The notes beneath the pieces were generated by a model. That model made no database searches and was not told where the DNA came from. It worked only from the letters and a program-made list of their open reading frames with translations. This document shows, piece after piece, positions 45,017 to 56,245 of a stretch of 64,000 bases of DNA; positions within the stretch are counted from its first letter, which is position 1, and every line of letters starts with the position of its first letter. The DNA comes from Periconia sp. R9002 (Eukaryota > Ascomycota > Dothideomycetes > Pleosporales > Periconiaceae). The stretch lies in NCBI GenBank assembly GCA_023627715.1, contig JAMAHW010000025.1, positions 186,001-250,000 on the forward strand, read 5' to 3'. Both the position numbers and the translations under genes were made by a program.

Positions 45017-46677
45017 ATGGAGGTCCCCACCGTGACATCTCTCCGCGACATATACCCTGAAGATGTCGTCTCTACCCAGGCGCAGCGGTGGGAGAAGCTT
45101 CTGTCGCAGTTCAAAGAGCTGTATGGCAAACAGGCTGAGTTTGTAGCGCGAAGCCCAGGCCGTGTCAACATCATTGGTGAAGTGAGGTTTCGATTACGCG
45201 CCTTTCATGGTCAAAATTAATCCACTATAGCACATCGATTATTCTTTGTACGAGGTGCTCCCCATGGCCATCACCGCCGACTTTATCATGGCTGTTGCCG
45301 TTCGCCCAGCAGACGAAAAACCTCGGATACGTATTGCAAGCACACAATCGCAGAAATTTCCCAGCCGCGAATTCGAGATACCTGCCGAAGGTGACATACC
45401 CATTGATGCTACCGAGCACGAGTGGACCAACTATTTCAAGTCGGGCCTTCTAGGCGTGTCGCAGCTTCTGTCTAAGAAACAGGGCAAACACTTTGTATCG
45501 CGAGGCATGGATATCCTATGTGAGGGTACGGTCCCCAGTGGAGGAGGCCTGTCCAGTTCTGCGTCGGTCGTATGTACCAGCGCGTTGGCGAGTCTTGTTG
45601 CCAATGGAGAAACTCAGGTCGATAAGAAGGAACTGTGTGAGCTCGCTATCGTGTCTGAACGAGCCGTGGGTGTAAACTCAGGAGGGTAAGTACCCTCTGC
45701 AGATTGCTCTCCTTCTCACTCACTAAAAGACGTCTAGTATGGATCAAGCTGCTTCTGTCTTCTCCCTACGAGGCAGCGCACTTTACGTGACATTCAAGCC
45801 TGCCCTGGACTATACAACACTCGAGATTCCACAAACGGATCCTGAGCTCACCTTCGTCACTGCGCAGAGCTTCGTCGCCGCCGACAAACACGTTACGGCT
45901 CCTGTGTGTTATAACCTCCGTGTAGTCGAGTGTACACTAGCCGCCGTGTTCCTCGCAAAAGCTTTCGGGCTCAAGCGCCCACTGCCGCAAGACTCGTCCC
46001 CTCTCGGAGTTAGTCTACGGGGCTTTCATGACATCTATTTTGAAGAGAAGAACGGCATCAAGGATAATACCCAGACCTCAGTCGCAGACTTCGAAGAACA
46101 ACTCAGCCAGCTCATCAAGCTCACAGATGACTACCTTCCCCAAGAAGAAGGTTACACGCGAGCCGAGATCTGCGGACTTCTCGGCATAACTGAAGAAGCG
46201 CTAAACAAACAATACATGTCCAAGTTCCCCGTTCGAGCAGACAGATTCCTCCTCCGCCAACGCGCGCTCCATGTCTTCACGGAAGCTTTACGCGTCATCA
46301 AATTCCGGCAACTCCTCGCCTCTCCCCCATCGGACAGCAAAGAACTCCTGAAGGGTCTCGGTGACTTGATGAACGACACTCAGGATTCCTGTCGCGACAT
46401 TTATGATTGTAGTTGTCCCGAGCTCGACGAACTTTGCACCCTAGCACGCAGCGCGGGTGCCGTCGGTAGCAGACTCACTGGTGCTGGGTGGGGAGGCTGC
46501 AGTGTGCATCTCGTTCCTAAGGACAAGGTCGATGCTGTGCGAAAGGCCTGGGTTGATAAATACTACAAGAAGAAATTCCCGGACATTTCGGACGAGAGGT
46601 TGGAAGAGGCTGTTGTTGTTAGTAAGCCCGGTAGCGGCAGTATTGTGTTCAAGGTTGTGGGCGATAGTGTTGTCTGA
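45017..46677 (+). CDS. Galactokinase
   Basis: Three exons (45017-45181, 45231-45685, 45738-46677) give 519 residues. All three GHMP motifs are present: the galactokinase signature rebuilt by the first splice (ARSPGRVNIIGEHIDY), the phosphate-binding EGTVPSGGGLSSSAS near residue 165-180, and the third motif SRLTGAGWGGCSVH near the C-terminus. The spliced NSGGMDQAASV places the catalytic Asp/nearby region intact. It phosphorylates galactose to galactose-1-phosphate in the cytosol, the first step of the Leloir pathway. No other GAL genes are adjacent, as usual in filamentous fungi. Confidence 0.95.
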
Positions 46678-47695
46678 TTTTGACGTTCAGCTCCCATCTT
46701 CAATACGCATATATGTTGAACGATCTTACTGAGCGGCATAGAACGGACCAAAAGGATTCGTCAGGTTTAGGTTTATGATACCAACTTTTGTACATAGTTT
46801 GGGAAATTCAATTCATACCCTGAAACACTAACAATCTCACTTTCTCACAGATCCTTCTCACCCTATGGCGCACGCTGGCATATCCCACACTACTCCATTA
46901 TCTAATAAAAAATTAGGATTTGTGTGCAGAGAGTATCAGGAGAAGGGGGGAACATAAGAACAGTCTATCTGATTCAAATAGCAAACAGCGTGTGATCGGG
47001 GGATGATCCAAATACCAAACAGAAAGCCACGGGGTAGAAGAAAATAAATGATAATAAAATAAAAGGGGGGTATATTCTTTGTGAATCAGATCACTCCCAA
47101 AAATCGGAAGGTCATTGTAGCCACCAGATGTGTGTCATAACAACGGGGTACGCTATGATGAAGCTCATTGTGTTACAATCGTCCGCCCGCATCATTCACA
47201 TTTCTCCCTCGTTAATTCAAACAGATGAAAATTCACCCACTCTGCTCCTTATCTCAATTCACCGCTTCGCTGTAAACTGTGCTTTGTCACCGCCGCCACT
47301 ACCTCTCAATCATAATACTCACTATTGTCAAAAGAAGAAGAATATGATCAATAGCGCACATGACAATCGCAGACAAATGATTGGTTTGTACCATTGAATC
47401 CTATTGTACGTGTTCTAATTCTTATTCACTAACATCGATTCAAGATATATGCCCCAAGGAACAAATGCGTTGCTTGGGAAGCTGGATAAGCTATCATGAT
47501 TCACATACCAATAATAATTGATCTAACCATATAAACTCCCCCCTTTTACTGTCTTTTTTCTATATAAAATCACCTACTACATACATGTACAAGATTTTAT
47601 ATTCAACCACAGATTCATCCACTCCCCTTCTTTGGCATCGAAGCCTTACCTCACCGCTTCTATATACTCTCCAAGTATTCGCCATTGTTCACACC
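46678..47695. other. intergenic, AT-rich, nothing specific seen
   Basis: 1 kb with A/T tracts. No gene or repeat recognised; the end holds the promoter of the next gene. Confidence 0.45.
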
Positions 47696-48571
47696 ATGGA
47701 CATTCGCTCAATTATGCCTCCCTCTCCTTCCTCACCCGCCACGACAACTACAAAATCTTCCTCCCATATCGACCTCACTTCAACTCTCACACCTCCAAAC
47801 CCCTCGGGACATGCCACCTCTAAACTCCCCATCAACAGCCCCTCCTACCACAAGGAAAACGCCAAAAAGAAAATCGCACCCTCACTTCGACCCTACACAT
47901 TCAGCGAAGCATCAATAGAGCGCCAACTCGGCCTCAACGTGCTGGCTCCCAAATTCCGTCGTCGATGTAACTCCCACATACAAACTCTGGCATATCGTCC
48001 GCGACAAGCTTCATCTCATGTACCGCCAGCATCGTGGGTTTCGAGGCACAGGCCAGAGAGGAAAGGGACAAGCATTGGAAACGCCAAAACCAGTTCCCGC
48101 GAAGAGAAAGAGAAGCTAAAACATGACTCCGTCGGCGTGGAGCCTTCTAAGGAGGAATCCCCAACCTCACACCTCGCATACACTCCCACCACCACCACAA
48201 CCCACCCCCAAACACCCCTCACCAACGAAACCTACAAACACTACATCCATCTCCTTAAAACATCGGAGGAAGCTTGGTGGTGGTACTGTTACTTCTCTAC
48301 GCCTGGGTTTATGTCTATGGATCTTCCTTGTGTGGAGACTTGTGGTTTTTCGAGGTTATTCGTAGAGGGGGATGCTGGGGATGGGGAGAGTAGGACAACG
48401 TCGACGTCGACGTTGGTGGGAAGTTCTGGGGTGAAGGGTACAGCGTTGGAGAGTGACGGTGAGGAGGAGAGCGATGGTTTTGGTGGGGAGAGTGGGGATC
48501 ATGGGGAGAAGGGTGTGGAGAGAGATGAGTGGGAATGTGGGTTTTGCGGTGGGGAGTGCTTTTGGGGGTGA
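47696..48571 (+). CDS. Hypothetical protein with Trp/Cys-rich C-terminal block
   Basis: A single exon of 291 residues from the ATG at 47696, which has a CACCATGG context; the frame is open upstream to another ATG at 47585, encoding an unlikely leader. The N-terminal 170 residues are basic and low-complexity. The C-terminal block, SEEAWWWYCYFSTPGFMSMDLPCVETCGFS, and the final ECGFCGGECFWG look conserved and could bind a metal. I recognise no family. As in the TTL and BTB-like genes, the sense strand runs from C-rich to strongly G-rich. Confidence 0.55.
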   Translation: MDIRSIMPPSPSSPATTTTKSSSHIDLTSTLTPPNPSGHATSKLPINSPSYHKENAKKKIAPSLRPYTFSEASIERQLGLNVLAPKFRRRCNSHIQTLAYRPRQASSHVPPASWVSRHRPERKGTSIGNAKTSSREEKEKLKHDSVGVEPSKEESPTSHLAYTPTTTTTHPQTPLTNETYKHYIHLLKTSEEAWWWYCYFSTPGFMSMDLPCVETCGFSRLFVEGDAGDGESRTTSTSTLVGSSGVKGTALESDGEEESDGFGGESGDHGEKGVERDEWECGFCGGECFWG

Positions 48572-49377
48572 TGTTTGTTTGGGTTCTGGAGTATGTCTTT
48601 CTTATAGGCATTTAAATGCAAGCAACAATCCTGCGTTCAGGACAATTTTCTTCCTTCCGCAATTCCGTCCCTGACATTTCTTCCAATGTTTTATCGGTTC
48701 TATCTTATTTCGCAGTCCCGTGATAGACTCTTAGAGATTTGTTTGCTTAGAGGGATAGGGATTGATATGAAGTTTAGCTGATGCATACCTTGACTAAGGG
48801 AGGTTTTGGTCTATGCTACCGCAGGGACGGGGTGACGGTATTACTTGGGAGAAAACGATATGTGACTAGAGAAGGGAGTTTGGAAGGGGTGCTGTTTGGG
48901 TAGGAAAATTGTGGGCAGAGTGGAGGGGATGGGAGGGTTTCCTTAATGATTTGGGGAAAGGTTTGCAGGGGGTTACTACGGTGATGTTGGATTATCTGTT
49001 CACGGGGAGGCGTGTATCAAGGAATTATTATCCTCGTGTACAGTCTTTTATTAGGACTAGGGTGGATCGAATTTAGGAGCTCAAGCTACGAGCACTCTTC
49101 CTATTTAGACAAGAGTGATGGACTACACCACCTAGATAGCTGAGACTAAAAGACACAATACAGCCACATTAAATCCACTTCATATCGGAAAATTCTAGAC
49201 ACGTTATTACCTGCTTCCAGAACCTCCGTGTCTTTTGATGTACATGAAAAGAAGAAGGGTATCATTGCCTGGCTAATCGTATTAAATGTAGTATCAACAC
49301 AATAAATAAATCATCAATATATCAACAATACACTGAAGCCCACTCAGGATAAATTTATAAGCCGTCATCTGATTTTC
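48572..49377. other. intergenic, nothing specific seen
   Basis: 806 bp. No coding frame with family signal. Confidence 0.4.
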
Positions 49378-50122
49378 CTACGAAGACGGAGTGAAGCGAT
49401 TTTCCCATTTCCCCAATCGATCCAAATCCCTGGTAAGAATTGGTTCGATCTCTGACGTGCAATCAAGGAACAAATCAGGTGACAGCTCCAAGACAGAGAC
49501 CACGCGCTCAGGAAGAAACTCACTGAAGCGTTTCCAAGATTGACCAAGTACCCACCAGATATCCCCAGACCAGGCTCGGCAGCGATTAACGGCTGCAGCC
49601 GCTAAAATCAAAATGTTGTCAGCCTCAAAGAAAGTTCGAACATCAAGAATCCTACTCAACATTCCATACACAACTAAAGTCGCTATTTTTGTATAGATAG
49701 TTGGCATCTCCGATAAAAGGAAGGAAAGTCATCCAATCTTCCTTTAAAATTATCCGACCGCAGCGGACCGTTACATTACCCCACGCCAAAGCCGAGGTAT
49801 ACACCCGGATCGCCCCACTGAAACCCCCAAAATTGACAAGCATCAACTCAACCACTCTCACCCCCGGATAGCCACATCCAGTTAAGCCTTTCATGTCGTC
49901 ACAGATCCAAGGCTTGGTACTTCTACTTTTCCATGATTCCCATTGGCAATTCCCGCTGCTCGCGCTACCTCCATAAACTATGCTACCCACAGTGATGACG
50001 CAGGCGGGGGTCGGGGTAAGAAGGTCCGAACCCAAGTACTCCACAGTCTGTGACCGCTTGGTTGAAAAGAGGGAGTGGATGCGGTAGAGACCCACTTGTG
50101 CTGGCCGCCCTTCTTTCTCCAT
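49378..50122 (-). CDS. Hypothetical protein, structure unresolved
   Basis: On the minus strand an ATG at 50122 opens MEKEGRPAQVGLYRIHSLFS and continues through a well-formed stretch rich in Gly, Cys and Trp (CQWESWKSRSTKPWICDDMKGLTGCGYPG, VMLVNFGGFSGAIRVYTSALA). The frame closes at 49652 after FIGDANYL; sequence in a different frame from about 49600 to 49378 (NRCRAWSGDIWWVLGQSW ... RLGKWENRF) also looks protein-like, so an intron or a frameshift near 49650 joins them. A plausible upstream exon would end in an intron GTCAGA...CAACAG and start at 50300, but that overlaps the divergent transporter start. No family is recognised. Confidence 0.35.
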
Positions 50123-50298
50123 GTTATAAAGGATATTGGGTTGCTTTGAAGGTTTGTGAGCTGCATAGGCGTGTATAAAAGCTCGGATATCTCCCCCCGT
50201 TTTTGGAGGGTTTCGCTTTGACCTGTTGCGAGATATAATCGTAAACACCCTTATATTTCTCTTCTGACGTGGTAGAGGACATAGCGAGTCCTAAGCTC

Positions 50299-52163
50299 AT
50301 GATGGACAAGATCCACAGACTCAATGTCGTGCACCGTCTCGAGAAGAGAAGCCTTCTTATAGCGTGAGAAAGTTTAACAATAATAGCTGGGAATTTACTG
50401 ACGAAAAGCTAGGATCAATTGTATCGCCGGACTTTCTATTCTCTTCTTCGGTTACGATCAAGGGATGATGGGAGGTATGCTAATACCTGAACACTTCCTC
50501 GTTTTACGCGACAATGCCTAACAATTACGAAGGTGTCAACACGGCATACGACTACTACACACGAATGGGCTTCGGGCACAAAGGACCTGACGGTGGTGTC
50601 GTCGTAGATAACGATCTACTCCAAGGAGGTATCGTCTCGGTATATTATCTCGGTACCTTAGTTGGCTGTCTCGCCGGCGGCTCCATTGGCGATCGCTTCG
50701 GGCGTATCAAGACTGTCTTTCTCGGCGCGCTCATTGGGGTCGTGGGCGCTGCACTCCAAACCTCCGCCATGAATCACGAGTGGATGATCTGCGCGCGTCT
50801 CGTGAATGGGTGGGGAACAGGCATCCTCAACTCCATCATTCCCGTCTGGGCAACCGAAACTGCCGAGCACACCTCGCGCGGCCAGTTCATCGCGATAGAA
50901 TTCACACTCAATATTCTTGGTGTGGTGATAGCGTACTGGCTCGAATACGGATGCTCGTTTTACGGCGACGGCACCTCTTCTTTTATCTGGCGTTTCCCTA
51001 TCGCCTTCCAGATCCCTATGCTCCTCATCCTGATGGCTGCTGTTCTGTTTTTCCCGGAATCCCCCCGTTGGCTGGTGAAGGCCGGACGACAAGACGAGGC
51101 TAGATATATTTTGGGCCGACTTCGTGGCGAAACGGGTTCAGACAAAGAAAAAGCCGAGGCGGAGTTTCAAGACATTATCGCGTCGTGCGAGTTGGAGCGG
51201 AAAGAGTTCAAGCAGCAGACGTACTACCACATGCTGTTTGGTATCAATTCCGGCAGGCTCCACACTGGCAGGCGCGTTCAATTAGTGATATGGCTTCAGA
51301 TTATGCAGGAATGGGTTGGAATCGCCGGCGTGAGTGATCCCATGCGCACGAAATCGTCTTTCATCAAGACATCCACAACGTACTGAATTCGCTATTTTCA
51401 TATAACTGACCTTGCGACACAGGTCACCATCTACGCACCCACCATCTTCGGCATCGCAGGAATGAGCCCCGCCAAGCGCCAATGGATCGCCGGTCTAAAC
51501 AACATCTTCTACATGTTCTCCACCCTCATCTGCGTATTCACCCTCGACCGAATCGGCAGACGGTGGACGCTCTACTGGGGCTCCGTCGGCCAAGGTATCG
51601 CCATGGCCTTAGCCGGCGCCTTCTCCTACCTCGGACAACAAGCCACACAAACCGGCGACGCCAGCAAAGCCTCCGGCTACGGAAACGCAGCCGTCTCCAT
51701 GGTGTTCCTCTTCACGTTCGTGTTCGGCGCTACATGGCTTACCGTCCCATGGCTCTACCCTGCCGAGATCTTCGGGTTGGAAATTCGAGCGAAGGGAAAT
51801 GCGTGGGGTGTTGTAGGGTGGTCCATCGGAAACGGCTGGCTCACTCTCCTCTGCCCTATCATGTTCAAGAACATCGGCGAGAAAACGCTCTACATCTTCG
51901 CAGCATGTAACCTCATTTCTATCCCTATGGTGTGGGCGTTTTACCCGGAGACGAATCAGCGCACGCTCGAGGAGATTGATCTTCTCTTTGCTTCGGATAG
52001 TGTCTGGAATTGGGAGGCTGAAAAGAATTTTGCGAGGATGAGGGAGGATGGTGTGCATGATATTCGAAGCAATTCCTTGGATGACGTGGAGAATGGTAAC
52101 GGTAGGAAGTCGAGTATTATTCGGGATGTGCATACGCATGTTGAGGCGTCGGCGAAGAATTAG
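50299..52163 (+). CDS. MFS sugar transporter (hexose/quinate type), first of two
   Basis: Four exons (50299-50363, 50413-50474, 50533-51329, 51423-52163) give 554 residues. The first two small exons supply TM1 (INCIAGLSILFFGYDQGMMGG), reconstructed across two introns, where GYDQGMMGGVN is the sugar-porter signature. Others are GDRFGRIKTVF, PESPRWLVKAGR, DRIGRRWT and PETNQRTLEEIDLLF. Twelve transmembrane segments are visible. It belongs to the plasma-membrane sugar-porter family; quinate, a hexose or another polyol are possible. An ATG on the opposite strand overlaps this start codon, so the adjacent hypothetical gene probably starts lower. Confidence 0.88.
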
Positions 52164-52223
52164 CAAGGAGGGCGCTTTGGGATGCTCGGGCGAGTTTGTG
52201 AGTGGGTACCACAATTGAACATA

Positions 52224-52287
52224 GACATCCTCATATATGAAGCTTTTGGTTGCTTCTAGTAGCAGAAGCTTCATATATGAGGATGTC
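52224..52287. repeat. perfect 22-bp inverted repeat (hairpin)
   Basis: Left arm 52224-52245 begins GACATCCTCATATATGAAGC; right arm 52266-52287 is its exact reverse complement; the loop is 20 bp. It starts 60 bp after the first transporter's stop codon. Confidence 0.9.
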
Positions 52288-52390
52288 GGTATTCACGATG
52301 TATCTAGTTTGGTGTTCACGTCCCGTGGCGCAGAAGTTGGTGAGGACAAGGTGTTTGAGTGTCTGTGATGTAAGCCCATCTGAGTACTTA

Positions 52391-52472
52391 AGCTTTCTAG
52401 GAGAATAGAGCATGGCAAAGTAAAAAAACCATGTGTTTTATACTTTGACATGCTCTATTCTCCTACAAAGCT
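52391..52472. repeat. 32-bp inverted repeat (hairpin), 30/32 matched
   Basis: Left arm 52391-52422 (AGCTTTCTAGGAGAATAGAG...) and right arm 52441-52472 pair at 30 of 32 positions around an 18-bp loop. It lies between two convergent transporter genes. Confidence 0.9.
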
Positions 52473-52921
52473 ATGATACGATTCTCTAGAAATTTAGAGT
52501 GGTGGTTTTGTTCACTACAACACATAGACCTTTTCAAAGGGCTTGGTTCTGATTTGGAGGGACCACTGATAGATGTTTTTTAAGTCCATTTTGATTAGCG
52601 ATATATAACTGACCCAAAAAATAAGCCTTTAATTGATTGCGACTTATTTTCCACTCATAAGATACTCATCAGCGGACAAAACTAATCGTAGGACTTCAAC
52701 GAGTGCCTCGAAAAGCACACATTATTTCGTAACTGCTTTTTAACAATGTCATGCATTTGGAAAACATTTTTCATTAGCTGTACAATTAAACAACTAGATA
52801 AGCTAAATACTACAGCAGCATTGAAGGGAGCATCTTGCAGAAACAGTAGCATCCGCGATGAAGATACTATTAGCACTCGGTAGGGCATGATGTTAGATGA
52901 GCGGCTCATCCCATCACGAAA

Positions 52922-54945
52922 CTACAATTCCGCGGTCTCAATCTTCAGCGGTTTCTCATCTTTCACGCCATGTGCCGCGGCCTCAGCCTCCTCCAAGCCC
53001 AAACTTGCCGCGATATTAAACAACCGCGTTTTCTCTTCGTGCGCTGTATTATCCCCAAAAACAGCATCCATCTCCTCGAGTGATTTTCCCTATTCCCAAT
53101 CAGCGTCTCCATCTCTATCATATCTCGAAAGTTACTCACCTTTGTCTCCGGAATCAAGAACCACGTGAAAAAGAACGCAACCAGCGCAAACCCAGCAAAG
53201 AAAAGATACGTGCCGAACCCAATCGTCTCCAGCATATCAGGCGTGACGAGTCCGATGATGAAATTGCACATCCACGTGCTGGATGTTGTGAGGGACATGG
53301 CTTTGGAGCGGTTACCGATGTTGTAAATCTCGGAAGGCAGGACCCATCCGATCGGGGCCCAGGAGTAGGAGAAGTTGATGTCGTAGATGTAAACGAATGC
53401 GATGCCAGTCCAACCTGCTGCTGGGTGGTCTTTTAAGGTAGACCCGTAGCCGCCGATGACGCCGCCCACGATGACGAGAGATATGAAGGTTCCTGCGGCT
53501 CCGCAGAGGAGTAGGGGTTTGCGGCCTACTTTGTCGATGAGGAATAGTGCCGGTAGTGTGGAGAGGGTGTTCACGATGCCTGATTTTGTGTTATCCAATT
53601 AGTACCTATATGAGGGTCCCAGTGTACTTACCATAGACACCAGTTGCAAGAAGCCCAGTGGTCTTTCCAGAGAGGCCGAGCTGTCCAAATATAGTAGGAG
53701 CATAGTAGATTATAGCATTGCACCTATGTCGCGAGCACAAAATTAGTCAGATTTAAGTAGGAGGGGTTTGGTACATTGCCAGTGTCTTGATGACAAACGA
53801 CTCTGAACCTATGGGACAACGCACCCAATGAATTGCTGAAAGAACATGACACAGCATCCGATGGCTGTGCGTCTGAAGGAGGGCCATGTTGAGAAGAGGG
53901 TCTGGTAGCCAGCAACATATAGCGATATGCCGCTCTTGCCAGGAAACTTTTCGCGGTTGAACGACTGTTCGAAAAGAACCTCAGCTTTCATTGAAAGAAA
54001 CTCTTTCTGAACCATCTCGTCATCGATAGTGGTACGGCGGACTCGAGCGAGTGCCTTGATGCCATCCTCTTCATTGTCACGCATGCAATAGTAGCGAGGT
54101 GATTCGGGGAAGAAGAGCATGCCAATGCCGAGAACAAGTGCCGGGACGATTTGGATTGCAAAAGGGACACGCCAGGAAGCATCGCTCTGGCCCGTGCAGC
54201 CATTCGGACCGACATCATTGATGGGGTCAAAGGTAGGTTCTCCAGCGGTACCACCTGTGTAGGGAATGTCTGGAGCGCATCTCGTGCCACCGATGTACTG
54301 GGTACCGTACTCTAACCAGTAGCTGACTAGAATGCCGAGGGTGATGGAAAGTTGTTGAAGCACCACCAGTGTTCCCCTAATCGCAGCCGTCGACACTTCG
54401 CTCATATACATGGGCACAATCATAGTAAGCATGCCCACAGCAAAACCTGCGATTGCCCGCCCTAAACCAATCGTAAGTGTCCACTTTCATTTCAGGTGGT
54501 AATTCTTTTATACCTGTTAATGCCATGGCAATGCTGATTGCGGCAGCCTGTAGCACTGAGCCGATTGTGAAGATAACAACTGCAATCATGATTGATCCCT
54601 TGCGACCGAATCGATCCGCGACAGGCCCATTGACGAGAGATCCAGCCCATGCAAAAAGTAGCAGTGTCGAGACGAACCACCCCTTAAAGCTACTGTCCAG
54701 TGCTATCCTGGGGAATGCTGCTGCGAAGGACTCCATGGTCAAGACGCCACTGATGACTCCTTGGTCATAGCCGAAAAGAAAGCCGCCCAGAGAGGCAAAC
54801 TATCATTATCAGTAACTGCGAGGGAGTGATACTAGAAAGTACATACTGTTGACAACCCGAGAAGGTAGGGGTTTCTTCGTAGTTCTTTATAAACACCCTG
54901 CTTTGGGGTAGACCCATGGCCTGCGTTCTCTAGTTCGGCCGACAT
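52922..54945 (-). CDS. MFS sugar transporter, second of two
   Basis: Six exons on the minus strand (54847-54945, 54514-54799, 53825-54461, 53632-53723, 53140-53579, 52922-53089) give 573 residues. Motifs in order are GGFLFGYDQGVISGVL (spliced), ADRFGRKGSIM, FFPESPRYYCMRDNEEDGIKALARVR, FQQFIGCNAIIYYAPTIF (spliced), IDKVGRKPLLL and LIPETKGKSLEEMDAVFG (spliced). It differs clearly from the 50299 transporter (GVISGVL vs GMMGGVN; long loop with PYTGGTAGEPTFDPIND), so these are not a recent tandem copy. The family takes up hexoses, pentoses, polyols or quinate. It is divergent from the kinase-like gene across 440 bp. Confidence 0.9.
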
Positions 54946-55385
54946 ACTGATCTGGGAGTTGCGTTCCAGGTGCGTTCCAACGAGCTGAGATATAAGATGG
55001 AGTGCATAACATTGTGGGGATACTCCAATCTTATATAATGTCTTCTGGAGAAAACCTGGAGACCCCGAGCTTCGCAGGTCACGCTACGCCGGAGTACTGT
55101 CGCCCGACTCACGGAAACCCAACTGCACTTTGTGGAGAAATGTTGTGGGTCCTTTCAAGGTTTCCCCGCTTGGCGATGCTGTTAGTTCCCTGTACCTTCA
55201 GTGGTCCACCACAATTGGCTAGTATCATTATAAACATCCGGACGCCTGTCACCCGAAATCTCCAACGGCGGCTTACCAGTATGGGATCCTTCCCAAGTTT
55301 GCATCAATAGTTTTTGTCGACCCGACACTTCTTGGTACTTGCAAGGAGAAAATCCATTTGCGCGCAATCATAAAGTGTACTCGGA
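54946..55385. promoter_or_regulatory. shared divergent promoter of transporter and kinase
   Basis: 440 bp between the start of the second transporter (54945, minus) and the kinase-like gene (55386, plus). A single promoter may co-regulate both. No clear motif is recognised. Confidence 0.4.
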
Positions 55386-56207
55386 ATGGCGAGAGGACTA
55401 CACGACGATGTGCTCGTCCAATCTATTTCCAGCCTGACTGAACGGGTCAAGAACCTGCTCTCTCATCAAGCAACCCACTTTCGTGAAAGGACTTTGATTG
55501 CACTTGCTGGTGTACCAGGATCTGGAAAATCCGCGATATCGCATGCTCTTTTAACGCAACTTGAATCGCAGGGTATTCATGGTGTACAGGTCGTGCCCTT
55601 GGTATGTTTTCAACTGCTCCTTTGCCAAATACCTGAATTTGACGAAACATGCTAGGATGGTTTCCACTATACGCAAAAGGAGTTGTCCAGTTTTGGAGAC
55701 CCGGATCTGGCTTTTCGCAGACGTGGCGCACCATTCACTTTCGACGCAGAGGCATTTGTAAAATTCACTAAGAAACTGAAAACCATCTCCGTCACCACTG
55801 CGAACGAGCCGGAATCAATTATCCAAGCACCGAGTTTTGATCATGCGATCAAAGATCCTGTCAAGGATGGGATTCAAATATCATCGAGGACCCGCTTGAT
55901 CATAGTAGAGGGCAACTATACTCTGCTTGACCAGCGGCCATGGTGTGAGGTTACACACCTTTACGATGAAAAGTACGTGATGCAGACCTTCCTGATATTT
56001 GAAGACGCTGACGCTGACCACTCTAGGTGGTTTGTGGACGTTCCAGCTAATGTTGTAAGGGACCGACTGGCCAATCGTCACTTTGTTGCTGGAATAGAGT
56101 CGACATTGGTACAAGCCATCAAGAGGGCTGAGGAGAATGACTTGCCGAATGGTGACTTAATACGGCAACTGCTCATCAAACCCGATGTAATCATAGATAA
56201 CCCATAA
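55386..56207 (+). CDS. P-loop kinase, uridine kinase/phosphoribulokinase-like (FrcK-type)
   Basis: Three exons (55386-55601, 55656-55972, 56027-56207) give 237 residues. The Walker A site is GVPGSGKSA at residues 42-49. VVPLDGFHYTQKEL carries the substrate-binding D-G-F-H/Y motif typical of the uridine-kinase/phosphoribulokinase branch, followed by DPDLAFRRRGAPFTFD and PSFDHAIKDPV. LIIVEGNYTLLD is the Walker B-like strand. The later WFVDVP and RDRLANRHFVAGIE segments match fructose/ribulose-type kinases of bacteria and fungi. It probably phosphorylates a sugar or nucleoside; the exact substrate is unknown. It lies divergent from a sugar transporter and convergent with a Zn2Cys6 regulator, so a shared catabolic pathway is likely. 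Confidence 0.85.
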
Positions 56208-56245
56208 GTTTCGGAACGGGGACGAGAAGATCGCAGGTATCTAAA

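Larger units (their letters stand above)
52164..52921. other. intergenic between convergent transporters, two hairpins
   Basis: 758 bp between two 3' ends. It holds the perfect 22-bp hairpin at 52224-52287 and the near-perfect 32-bp hairpin at 52391-52472, listed separately. The rest is AT-rich. Confidence 0.55.
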
